Shown: positions 7,035 through 13,942 of the stretch, in pieces
How positions within the stretch are numbered: the first letter of the stretch is position 1
Layout: each line of letters opens with the position of its first letter
Assembly (NCBI GenBank): GCA_947586855.1
Contig: CANPXV010000005.1
Span: forward strand, 1 to 42,950
From: an uncultured Clostridia bacterium
GTDB taxonomy: Bacteria; Bacillota; Clostridia; Christensenellales; CAG-314
Length of the DNA stretch: 42,950 nt
Direction of reading: 5' to 3'
Notes under the pieces: generated by a model
Database searches by the model: none
What the model saw: the letters and a program-made list of their open reading frames with translations, nothing else
Told to the model about the DNA's origin: nothing
Translations under genes and position numbers: made by a program

Positions 7035-8348
7035 TCAGTGCCCGTTTTTGCAATTTTGTTCAATCAGTTGCGCCTTGTTTTCCAAAATGTAGTCCAAGCC
7101 ATCCACGGAGACGTTCATTTGGCGCAGCGTTGCCAGCAAATTGGTGTCCAGCAAAAAGTGCAAATCGTTGATGGGCACATGCTCGTCATCGCCGTCGCCA
7201 AAGTTTTTCAGACGGCTCTTTACCACCACAAAAAGCGAGCGATCCCGTTTGCGATAGTAGGGCACCGCCTCAAAATCCAGCGTGGGATAGTCTATGTCGC
7301 AAACGTGGGTCATTCCGTTGGGAGTGGTGCCTCCCTCGCCGAACACCTCGTTTGCGGCGGGCGCCGTTTCCTCGTCGAGGTACAGGCTGACCCCGTCTTG
7401 GCCAAACTCCACAGTGTAGCCGTTGCCGCCGTCCCCGTATCTGTGGGGATATTTTTGCCGCTCCTCGGTCAGTTCCTGTTGCAACTGCTGCCTGTATTTC
7501 TTTCTGATGGCAACGTGCGACACGTCCGACAGGTCAAACGGGTAGTTTTCCGCATAAAATTTGCGCTCTTTTTTGGGCAGAATGTAAAAGTACAGCACAA
7601 AATACATCGTCGTGGCAGCCGCTGCCAACAACGAAAGCAGCCAGATCGCCACCGCCTGCACAGTGGTGTTGGACACAAGCTCTTCGATGATCTCCCAAGC
7701 TGTCCAGCTCAACGCCAGCGTCAGCACATATCCCAAAGTAAACGCCCACAGCTTGCGATACAGCGGACAGCACGGTTGGCGCATCAGGCAATATTCGCAG
7801 TAGCCGACGTACAGATCCTTTTCCACAGCGGCGTCCGTTTTCTTCTGGAAAGCGTACACTGCGCCGCTTGATATCACCAGCACCCCCATTATCACGCCGA
7901 AAGCGATCATAGCCACTTTGTTTTCGGAGCGCATCCTTTGCAGGGTTTCAGTGTGGTCCACAAGGACGTTTTCGCCCTCTCTCACGCCCAGCACCCAGCG
8001 GTACTCCGCAGACATCTGCTCCTTGGGCAACACAAGGGTCACATTTTTGCCTTGGAGGGCGCCCCAATCGTCCATTTCGCTCCTCACGGGCGATGCGGCA
8101 TAGCTTTTGCTGCCGTCCAGCTCGATGATCAATGCGTCGGATTTCTCCCCCACAAAGCTCACCGTGCCCGACACCTCTTCCACGTCGCCGTTGAGGTTTT
8201 TCCCTTTCATCACGCCCAGCACGATCATTATCGCCGCCAGCAGCAGTGCAAACACAAACAGCACAACGGTAGCAATGCGCAGCGCACTGTATTTGGGATT
8301 GGGTACCATCACCTTGTTGTTGACAGGGGCTAACATTTGTTCGTCCAT
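7035..8348 (-). CDS. four-pass membrane protein of unknown function
   Basis: This 437-residue protein matches no family I recognise. Membrane segments are near residues 25-47, 145-167, 202-223 and 232-260. Between the first two lies a ~95-residue domain with an OB-like feel (SGTVSFVGEKSDALIIEL...). A short cysteine cluster (CEYC, then CC) precedes segment three. The C-terminal ~175 residues are soluble and end in a charged region. The ATG at 8348 lies inside the last codons of the upstream HAD gene (19-nt overlap), with AAAGGA 10 nt before it. The two are therefore probably co-transcribed and translationally coupled. The overlap says nothing about a shared biochemical role. Confidence 0.75.
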   Translation of the reverse strand: MDEQMLAPVNNKVMVPNPKYSALRIATVVLFVFALLLAAIMIVLGVMKGKNLNGDVEEVSGTVSFVGEKSDALIIELDGSKSYAASPVRSEMDDWGALQGKNVTLVLPKEQMSAEYRWVLGVREGENVLVDHTETLQRMRSENKVAMIAFGVIMGVLVISSGAVYAFQKKTDAAVEKDLYVGYCEYCLMRQPCCPLYRKLWAFTLGYVLTLALSWTAWEIIEELVSNTTVQAVAIWLLSLLAAAATTMYFVLYFYILPKKERKFYAENYPFDLSDVSHVAIRKKYRQQLQQELTEERQKYPHRYGDGGNGYTVEFGQDGVSLYLDEETAPAANEVFGEGGTTPNGMTHVCDIDYPTLDFEAVPYYRKRDRSLFVVVKSRLKNFGDGDDEHVPINDLHFLLDTNLLATLRQMNVSVDGLDYILENKAQLIEQNCKNGH

Positions 8349-9022
8349 AGTTGTTGTATCCTTTGTAAAGATAGATTTTCAAAGTCGTCGATGACGGGGA
8401 CAAGGGTAGTGAAGTGCGACCGAACCCCCACAACGGCCATTTGTGCGTTTGTTGCGGCCAAAATGCCGTTTTGCGAGTCCTCAAACACCACACATTGCTG
8501 CGGAAGCACGCCCAGCAGCGCTGCCACGTGCAAAAATATCGCTGGGTCGGGCTTGTGCGGCAAGTGCGCCTCGCCGTCCACAAACACGTCAAACAGCCCC
8601 AAAAGGCCCAATCGCTGCGCCACGATGTGCGAGGACGAGCTGGCGGACGCTACCGCACATTTGACGCCATCCTTGCGCAAATTGCGCACAAAATCCACAA
8701 CGCCGGGCACAATGTCCTTGGGCGAAAGCCTGCCAAGGGCCGCCCGTGCGCACTCCTCTCGCCGTTGCGAGTACAGTGCCATATCCTGCGCCGTGAGCGT
8801 TTTGCCCGCCTTGGCAAACAGATATGGTATCACCTTTTGCCTGCCTCCGCTTTGAAATGGGCGATATTCCTCGTAAGAAAACTCCACGCCCAATTCCTTG
8901 GCCAGCCACTGCCAGGCAAGGTGGTGATATTTTTCGCTGTCCACGATCACGCCGTCGAAGTCGAATATGCACGCCTTTATGTCCCGTCCGCCGTCCGATG
9001 TCCTTTTGCCGTCACTTGCCAT
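8330..9022 (-). CDS. HAD-superfamily hydrolase, beta-phosphoglucomutase-like
   Basis: This 230-residue enzyme has the full set of HAD motifs: FDFDGVIVDSE with nucleophile D21 and acid/base D23, the ASASSSS serine motif, the KPDP lysine motif, and VFEDSQNGI for magnesium. A helical cap containing the GRQKVIPYLFAKAG stretch after the first motif fits the beta-phosphoglucomutase subfamily, which converts beta-glucose 1-phosphate to glucose 6-phosphate after disaccharide phosphorolysis. Other sugar-phosphate phosphatases share this layout, so the substrate is not certain. ATG 9022 is chosen because a -10 box ends 6 nt upstream, implying a leaderless message; longer upstream reading is unsupported. 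Confidence 0.85.
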   Translation of the reverse strand: MASDGKRTSDGGRDIKACIFDFDGVIVDSEKYHHLAWQWLAKELGVEFSYEEYRPFQSGGRQKVIPYLFAKAGKTLTAQDMALYSQRREECARAALGRLSPKDIVPGVVDFVRNLRKDGVKCAVASASSSSHIVAQRLGLLGLFDVFVDGEAHLPHKPDPAIFLHVAALLGVLPQQCVVFEDSQNGILAATNAQMAVVGVRSHFTTLVPVIDDFENLSLQRIQQLWTNKC

Positions 9023-9028
9023 AAGTTG

Positions 9029-9057
9029 ATTATACCACACAAATCGCCGCCGCACAA
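9029..9057 (-). promoter_or_regulatory. promoter giving a leaderless HAD message
   Basis: On the minus strand TTGTGC (9057-9052), a 17-bp spacer and TATAAT (9034-9029) precede the ATG at 9022 by 6 nt. No Shine-Dalgarno lies between them. Confidence 0.6.
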
Positions 9058-9410
9058 GCAAAAACCCCACAACCATATTGCCCCACCCGCCAATCCCCCT
9101 CCAAATGCCGCAAAGGAAACAATCACAAGCAAAAAGAAAGCAATCGCAGAGGTCGACAACGCAAAGGCACAAGCAAAACGGCAATTTCTCTAAAAGATTT
9201 ACATTTTGGTTAAATTCTCGTATATAACAACGCTCTTATATAGTAAAATGATGGTAATCATATATTTCCTGTGTGTAATTGTTTTGTTCCAACTACCTTT
9301 ATGCCAGAGATTTATATGAATTTTTTCTTTTGGTGCGCATTTGAAAGTATAATTCACCACAATGGAAAATACCAAATGTTGTTTGTATTACGGCAAAATT
9401 AAAGATAAAA
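9058..9410. other. AT-rich gene-free stretch
   Basis: I see no credible gene here. From about 9190 the base composition falls sharply in GC relative to the surrounding genes. A small inverted repeat (ATGAT-GGTA-ATCAT, about 9248-9261) is the only discrete structure. The sequence may be a remnant of foreign or decayed DNA next to the repeat and tRNA that follow. Confidence 0.5.
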
Positions 9411-9520
9411 ATCAAGCATACAATGTTACCAAATTTGTTACCAAAATTTTGTTAAATCACAGTAGATTGTGCTAAAACAAGAAAAAACCACAATATTTTG
9501 TGGTTTTTCTCACTTGGTGC
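9411..9520 (-). repeat. dispersed ~110 bp repeat, copy B, starting in the tRNA-Leu 3' end
   Basis: The reverse complement of this stretch matches 69-180, including GCACCAAGT, the hairpin and the doubled TTGGTAAC. Here GCACCA is the 3' end of tRNA-Leu and the hairpin serves as its terminator. Confidence 0.75.
9482..9508 (-). terminator. terminator of tRNA-Leu
   Basis: AAAAAACCACAA and TTGTGGTTTTT flank a TATT loop a few bases past the CCA end of the tRNA. It is the same hairpin as at 78-111. Confidence 0.8.
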
Positions 9521-9597
9521 GGGATGTGAGACTTGAACTCACACGGTCTCCCATACGCCCCTTAAACGCACGCGTCTGCCGGTTCCGCCAATCCCGC
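9515..9597 (-). tRNA. tRNA-Leu, anticodon AAG, CCA encoded
   Basis: The 83-nt gene folds as a class II tRNA. The acceptor stem is GCGGGAT/ATCCCGC with discriminator A and an encoded CCA. The D-arm region matches the E. coli tRNA-Leu layout base for base in length. The T-arm is GTGAG-TTCAAGT-CTCAC. A long variable arm (TGGGAGACCG region) is present. The anticodon stem TGCGT/GCGTA contains two G-T pairs, and the 7-nt loop is TTAAGGG, giving anticodon AAG (codon CUU) with G37. A34 in a leucine tRNA is uncommon in bacteria and would need deamination to inosine to read other CUN codons. Confidence 0.9.
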
Positions 9598-9608
9598 ATT
9601 GCCATATA

Positions 9609-9637
9609 ATAATAGTTTATTGTAGCTGATTTGTCAA
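9609..9637 (-). promoter_or_regulatory. strong promoter of tRNA-Leu
   Basis: On the minus strand TTGACA (9637-9632), 17 bp, and TATTAT (9614-9609) lie 11 bp before the first base of the tRNA. Confidence 0.75.
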
Positions 9638-9668
9638 TTGTTTTGCGCAAAAATTATCATCTTTTGCA

Positions 9669-9695
9669 AAATAAAAGCACTGCGCAGCGCAGTGC
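9669..9695 (-). terminator. terminator of the DUF4364 gene
   Basis: GCACTGCGC and GCGCAGTGC form a 9-bp palindromic hairpin (9677-9695). On the minus strand a TTTTATTT tract follows. It lies about 30 bp beyond the DUF4364 stop. Confidence 0.75.
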
Positions 9696-9724
9696 CGGAG
9701 GCCAACCGCAGCAGCGGTGGACGG

Positions 9725-10261
9725 TCAGTCTATCAAAGTGTCGGAAATTTTGCCGTACACTGTCGGGGCCTTGTCCGCCCAGGTGCGCTCGATATACTTG
9801 GCGATGTTTCGGGTCATCACGTTCAGTTTCACTTCGAGGGTGGTTTTGGTGGGCTCCACAATTTTCAGTATCACGTCGTAGCTGCCGTCGGGGCACTTTT
9901 CGTAGGTGGCAACGTAGTCCTGATGTCTGCGGTACTCTATGCGTTTGTGCTTGATGTCGTCGGCGATCAGTTGGCGCACGCTGCTGGGGATACGAGTGTA
10001 GAAGTTTTTCAGACACCATCTGCCCTCGGCGGTCAGGTCGTACAGTTCGTCTCCGCCGCCCATAGGCATACTTTTGTACACAAAGCCGTTTTGCACAACG
10101 TCCAACAGCGTTTGTTTGCAGTTGGTGTAGTCGATCCAATTGTTTTTGTAACTGCACAGGTCAAGAATAGTGGCCTCTGTCAGGGCCGTTTCCATCTTGT
10201 CGAAAACGAACAAAAGTATCAGTTTATTCAGCGTACTATCTTGCGTGATACCTGCTTGCAT
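9725..10261 (-). CDS. DUF4364 family protein
   Basis: This is a 178-residue protein of a family found mainly in Clostridia. The N-terminal ~75 residues (LNKLILLFVFDKMETALTE, then TILDLCSY) look like a winged-helix DNA-binding domain, followed by YDLTAEGRWCLKNF, where PadR- or MarR-like proteins carry their wing. The C-terminal half is beta-rich and has a tail of unknown role. A transcription-factor function is the family's suggested role and is not shown here. ATG 10261 is preferred to the in-frame TTG at 10279 because GAGGT lies 4 nt before it. A promoter lies directly upstream and is divergent from the next gene. Confidence 0.8.
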   Translation of the reverse strand: MQAGITQDSTLNKLILLFVFDKMETALTEATILDLCSYKNNWIDYTNCKQTLLDVVQNGFVYKSMPMGGGDELYDLTAEGRWCLKNFYTRIPSSVRQLIADDIKHKRIEYRRHQDYVATYEKCPDGSYDVILKIVEPTKTTLEVKLNVMTRNIAKYIERTWADKAPTVYGKISDTLID

Positions 10262-10286
10262 AGTTACCTCACTTGTCAACCAAACA

Positions 10287-10315
10287 ATTATACACTAAAA
10301 CTTGCGTTTCTTCAA
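10287..10315 (-). promoter_or_regulatory. promoter of the DUF4364 gene
   Basis: On the minus strand TTGAAG (10315-10310), a 17-bp spacer and TATAAT (10292-10287) precede the ATG at 10261 by 25 nt. Confidence 0.7.
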
Positions 10316-10374
10316 GAGTTTTAGACGTTTTTGCACAAAAATACTTCCAAAAATATGATAGTTGTGCTAAACTA

Positions 10375-10380
10375 TATAAT
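10375..10380 (+). promoter_or_regulatory. -10 box of the 249-aa gene/cysE/degV unit
   Basis: A TATAAT box lies 54 nt before the ATG at 10435 in an AT-rich divergent spacer. No good -35 box stands at the right distance, so the promoter may be weak or activator-dependent. Confidence 0.45.
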
Positions 10381-10434
10381 AATAAAGTTACCCCGCCGGC
10401 ATTGCAGCAGACCAAACACATTGGGAGACATACC

Positions 10435-11184
10435 ATGAGCGCATACGAAATTGTCAATTTTACCGATAGCGTCAACACCCTCATCGAGGGGCAGTTGATA
10501 CTTGTTGACAAGCACATCGCACAGGTGCTCAAATGTGTTGCCACCTCTCCCACGCTGTGCGCCACCCTCTCCGAGACGGTCAAAACCATGTCCTATGCCG
10601 TCGAGTTTTCCCGCGCAAGGGTCACCTGGACTCGCAGCGATGGCACTGTGGAGTGCAGCCTCAAACTGCCCGGGGATCGCAACAGGCTGTTTACCTTTGT
10701 GGTGTGCCTGCTTACCGAGGTGGATACGGGCAAGCGCAACCTGCTGGATTTCCTCAAAGAGTACTACAACGCCGGCAACAACGACCTGAGCTATCAACGC
10801 TTTGCCGAGGACGTGCTCAAACCATTCAGGCAGGCAGGCGAGGCGCTGCTGAGTGTGCCCGGTGCGGATGGGCCGGATTTTCGCAATCTGGAACAGGCCG
10901 AGCAGTTTTTCCATGCGGAAAGGATCTACATCGCCACCGCCGACGTCAATGCGATTTTGGACGAGATGGAGGCCATCAGGCAGATTGCCGTGCGCACCCA
11001 TTTGCCGCAAAACGCCGATTTCGAATACAATGCGGCGTCGGAGTATCTTGTCAATGCGCTGTACCTCAAAAATCCCAAAATAATTTCTTTGGCATTTTTG
11101 GCATATAAATATGTTGCGGCAGGCTATCCCGAAACGGCGCAGCATGTGCAGGCCATTGCCGATATTTTGGCAAGGACGTTTTGA
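10435..11184 (+). CDS. conserved-looking protein of unknown function
   Basis: This 249-residue soluble protein has no signal peptide, membrane segment or motif I can name. The N-terminal half is mixed and includes a short antiparallel-looking stretch (VEFSRARVTWTRSDGTVECSLKLP). The C-terminal half is helical and could form a TPR-like or other all-alpha bundle (residues ~200-249). The ATG at 10435 has GGGAG 7 nt upstream, which supports this start over the longer frame from 10273. The gene is followed after 12 bp by cysE and then by degV, so it probably belongs to one operon with them. No functional link to cysteine synthesis can be shown. Confidence 0.65.
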   Translation: MSAYEIVNFTDSVNTLIEGQLILVDKHIAQVLKCVATSPTLCATLSETVKTMSYAVEFSRARVTWTRSDGTVECSLKLPGDRNRLFTFVVCLLTEVDTGKRNLLDFLKEYYNAGNNDLSYQRFAEDVLKPFRQAGEALLSVPGADGPDFRNLEQAEQFFHAERIYIATADVNAILDEMEAIRQIAVRTHLPQNADFEYNAASEYLVNALYLKNPKIISLAFLAYKYVAAGYPETAQHVQAIADILARTF

Positions 11185-11196
11185 GTGATAACGACG

Positions 11197-11835
11197 ATGA
11201 AGAAAGTGGGCTTTTTTCAATCCATAAAACAGCGAGACCCCGCCGCACGCAGCTCCTTAGAGATTTTTCTGCTGTATCCCGGCGTGCATGCGCTTATCGG
11301 GTACAGGGTGTCGAGGTTTTTCTACAAGCTAAGGCTGCGTTTTTTGGCTCGCCTCATCATGAATTGGACCCGTTTTCGCACGGGCATAGAGATACATCCC
11401 GCCGCACAAATAGGCAAAAACCTGTTTATCGACCACGGCATGGGCGTGGTGATCGGCGAAACCTCTGTGATAGGCAACAACTGCACGATATATCAGGGCG
11501 CAACGCTGGGCGGCACCGGCAAGGAGCACAACAAACGTCACCCCACCTTGGGCGACAATGTGGTGGTGGGCGCAGGCGCAAAGGTGCTGGGCAACATAAC
11601 AATCGGCAACAACGTCAAGATAGGCGCCAATTCGGTGGTGCTCAAAGACGTCCCCGACGATTGCACGGTGGTGGGCGTTGGGCGCATAGTAAATGCCCGT
11701 CAGGCCGAGCCGAGCTGTGCCGATTGCCCCAACTTCGACGAGTGTTGCAACACCGCCAACCCGCAGCAGTGCCCCAATTTGTCGGATGACGACCCACAAA
11801 AGACAACAAATGCGGACGAAACCGCCGCTATATAG
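11197..11835 (+). CDS. cysE: serine O-acetyltransferase
   Basis: CysE acetylates L-serine with acetyl-CoA, the first step of cysteine synthesis. The 212-residue protein has the short-form N-terminus of Firmicutes enzymes ([20 protein letters not shown]) and a left-handed beta-helix of hexapeptide repeats from about residue 70. The active-site stretches [20 protein letters not shown] and GATLGGTG are all present. The start is placed at ATG 11197, 12 bp after the previous stop; a GTG at 11185 is an alternative. Unusually, the C-terminus continues past the beta-helix with a cysteine-rich tail (CADC, ECC, QQC). The normal C-terminal tail of CysE carries feedback and CysK-binding functions, so this tail may alter regulation; that is inference. 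Confidence 0.92.
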   Translation: MKKVGFFQSIKQRDPAARSSLEIFLLYPGVHALIGYRVSRFFYKLRLRFLARLIMNWTRFRTGIEIHPAAQIGKNLFIDHGMGVVIGETSVIGNNCTIYQGATLGGTGKEHNKRHPTLGDNVVVGAGAKVLGNITIGNNVKIGANSVVLKDVPDDCTVVGVGRIVNARQAEPSCADCPNFDECCNTANPQQCPNLSDDDPQKTTNADETAAI

Positions 11836-11876
11836 CCCCAAACACTTTGTTGAGGCAATTTTAGAGGAGACAAACT

Positions 11877-12734
11877 ATGAAAATCAAAATCAGCGCAGAC
11901 AGCACGGCAGACCTTTCGCAGGAACTGCTGACCAAGTACGATGTTGCAACCATGCCCCTCCACGTAAGTTTGGGGGATAACGACTACCTCGACGGCGTGA
12001 CCATCCACCCGGAAAACATCTATGCCTTTTATGCCGACACCAAAAAGTTGCCCAAGTCGGGCGCTTGCAGCGCAGAGGAATATCGGGAGTTTTTTGAGGG
12101 GCTGCTGGGCGAAGGCTATGATGCAGTGGTGCATTTTTGCATTTCCGCCGAGATGAGCGCCTCCTATGCCAATGCCGACCAGGCGGCCAAGCAGCTGCAA
12201 AACGTGTACGTGGTGGATAGCCGCCAACTTTCGACGGGTATCGGCCTGCTTGTTTTGGACGCATGCGATATGGCGGCGCAAGGCAAAACCGCACAGGAGA
12301 TTTTCGACCGTGCAATGGCCCGCCGCAACGAGTCCAAGTCCTCTTTTGTGGTGGACAAGTTGGAGTTCCTCTACAAGGGCGGCAGATGTTCCGCATTGGC
12401 CTATTTCGGCTCTAACCTGCTGTCCATCAAACCCTGTCTGGAAGTAAAAGACGGGCGGATCTGCGTGGAATCCAAACCCATGGGCAGGTATCGCCACTGC
12501 GTTGCCAAGTATTGCGAGAGTATCCGTCAAAAAATCACCAATCCCGACCCCAAACGTGTGTTTGTTACCCACACCAAGATGGACGAGGGCATCACCGAAG
12601 AGGTTATCGCCACCGTCAAGAGTTGGGGCATTTTCGACGAGGTGCTGGAAACGACAGCGGGCTGCACAGTCACCACCCACTGCGGCGCCAACACGATCGG
12701 TATTTTGTACTTCAACGACGGCAAACACGATTGA
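11877..12734 (+). CDS. DegV family fatty-acid-binding protein (FakB-like)
   Basis: This is a 285-residue DegV-family protein. The family binds a fatty acid and, as FakB, presents it to the kinase FakA for entry into phospholipid synthesis. The N-terminus KIKISADSTADLSQELL is the classic DegV start. The downstream motifs SxAEMSASYANA, DSRQLSTGIGLLV, EFLYKGGRCSA and the C-terminal TTHCGANTIGI are also family hallmarks. GAGGAG lies 7 nt before the ATG. The gene sits 41 bp after cysE, with the terminator at 12788 closing the unit. Which lipid it binds cannot be read from the sequence. Confidence 0.92.
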   Translation: MKIKISADSTADLSQELLTKYDVATMPLHVSLGDNDYLDGVTIHPENIYAFYADTKKLPKSGACSAEEYREFFEGLLGEGYDAVVHFCISAEMSASYANADQAAKQLQNVYVVDSRQLSTGIGLLVLDACDMAAQGKTAQEIFDRAMARRNESKSSFVVDKLEFLYKGGRCSALAYFGSNLLSIKPCLEVKDGRICVESKPMGRYRHCVAKYCESIRQKITNPDPKRVFVTHTKMDEGITEEVIATVKSWGIFDEVLETTAGCTVTTHCGANTIGILYFNDGKHD

Positions 12735-12787
12735 TATTTGCCATTTTGCATAGCTTGGCGCAATCGCTCGTCCCCAAAAAATCAAAA

Positions 12788-12823
12788 AGCAGTCAACCTC
12801 TCGCAGATTGGCTGTTTTCTTTT
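12788..12823 (+). terminator. terminator after degV
   Basis: AGCAGTCAA pairs over 9 bp (two G-T pairs) with TTGGCTGTT, followed by TTCTTTT. It lies 54 bp past the degV stop. The remaining 12824-12997 shows no gene. Confidence 0.7.
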
Positions 12824-12997
12824 GCGGTGAGGCGGTTGGACGGCTTGGCGCTGGTTGCCAAGCAGAGGACGCCGCATTGCAACAATGGCCTGTCGTATAA
12901 CCGCACATCGGTCGCACAATGCAAATCTGCGCCTTCGATTTTTGGGCGTGAGAACGACAAATTGCGCACAACAACAATTTTTGCGAGGCCGCCCGCA

Positions 12998-13003
12998 TAC
13001 AAT
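12998..13003 (+). promoter_or_regulatory. -10 box 5 nt before an ATG (leaderless start)
   Basis: TACAAT at 12998-13003 is followed by AGCGT and the ATG at 13009, the same spacing as at murI. No -35 box is convincing and no SD is present. Confidence 0.5.
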
Positions 13004-13008
13004 AGCGT

Positions 13009-13470
13009 ATGATAAAAACAAGTTTGAAGAGCGTTGCGGTGGCGCTGACGGTGTTGGCGGCAATCATGCTGATACTTGGCATTGCGGAGAGCGTCGGGTA
13101 TGTTTCGGCAGCGGTGGACGACAATCTGCTCAGGGTGTCGGTGGTGGATCTCGACGGCGCACCCGTGCACAATGCCGTCGTCACCGTGGGAGAGCAAAGT
13201 TTCTTCACGGACAACCGAGGCATGTCGCCAAACATTGCGCTGGGGCAGCTTTCCAATTGCTACGACAGCGCCGTCACCGAGTGGGGCACGGTCAATCTTT
13301 CCGTCAGCAAGCAGGGCTACACGCCCGCCTTTGTGTTCCATTGCGTGGTGTATCGCTCTCAGATGCGCACCCTCACAGTTCGATTGTATCCATTGGACGA
13401 CAGCGAACTGCCCTATGTTTGCTATGTCGAGTCGCCGCCCGATAGTTATATGCGCCAATTGACGAAGTAG
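13009..13470 (+). CDS. membrane-anchored small beta-sandwich protein (carboxypeptidase-regulatory-like)
   Basis: This 153-residue protein has one N-terminal hydrophobic segment (about residues 8-33) that could be a signal anchor. A single beta-rich domain follows outside the membrane. The wording LRVSVVDLDGAPVHNAVVTVGEQSFFTDNRG resembles the carboxypeptidase regulatory-like or transthyretin-like fold, in which a short 'G.P..NA.V.v......TD..G' pattern opens the domain. The start ATG 13009 has no SD; a -10 box ends 5 nt before it, so it may be leaderless. The gene stands alone. The presence of cell-wall or protein ligands is unknown. Confidence 0.65.
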   Translation: MIKTSLKSVAVALTVLAAIMLILGIAESVGYVSAAVDDNLLRVSVVDLDGAPVHNAVVTVGEQSFFTDNRGMSPNIALGQLSNCYDSAVTEWGTVNLSVSKQGYTPAFVFHCVVYRSQMRTLTVRLYPLDDSELPYVCYVESPPDSYMRQLTK

Positions 13471-13502
13471 CTTTCTGTCCCCATCATAAACGCCTCATCC
13501 AC

Positions 13503-13548
13503 TACGAAAATCGCTTTTTTATAGAATACTATTTCACGCATAGTATAC
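13503..13548 (+). repeat. dispersed palindromic repeat, copy 1
   Basis: The block reads ACGAAAATCGC, then TTTTATAGAATACTAT and CACGCATAGTATA. It contains the inverted repeat ATACTAT(13526-13532)/ATAGTAT(13540-13546). A close copy lies at 23469-23515, also just after a + strand stop codon. Confidence 0.65.
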
Positions 13549-13942
13549 TCAAAAGGGCATTTTTTCCCTAAAAGGGACATTTTGCGTACATTTTTCGCAA
13601 CTGTGCAACCGTTGGTGTTTGCGACATTTGGGGCATTGGCAGCAGTGTTTCCAATGGAAATAATGCCTTCTGCCGCAGCTCGGAACGGACGGATTAAGCT
13701 ACGGCAGATGTTTTGCATACGGACAAATTTTGTCGAGGTTGCCGTTGATGGCGGTGCCCGTCACTGTCTTGCAGTTGTTTGTGGCAAGGGAGACATTTTT
13801 GTACGTAAATATTTGTATAAAATTATTTTATTTTTTTACCGTCCAGCAGTACACAATATTCCGTATTTATGTTAAAATACTTTCTGTATAAATTTATCTA
13901 CTTCGCAGCAGCGGCGAAAGGATACTTCAAGGATGGGAGACT
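13549..13942. other. intergenic stretch before the GH3 gene
   Basis: Two overlapping open frames on opposite strands (13446-13718 and 13582-13875) have no SD and no recognisable wording, so I call no gene. The right half is AT-rich and must hold the GH3 promoter. TGTATAAA near 13885-13892 is the best -10 candidate, but no good -35 box accompanies it. Confidence 0.5.

Noticed and set aside
69..9520. Integrative element bounded by attL/attR at tRNA-Leu
   Set aside because: The two copies are inverted, not direct, and no integrase, recombinase or phage gene lies between them.
13446..13875. Two small overlapping frames between the 153-aa gene and GH3
   Set aside because: They oppose each other, lack SDs and show no recognisable motifs.
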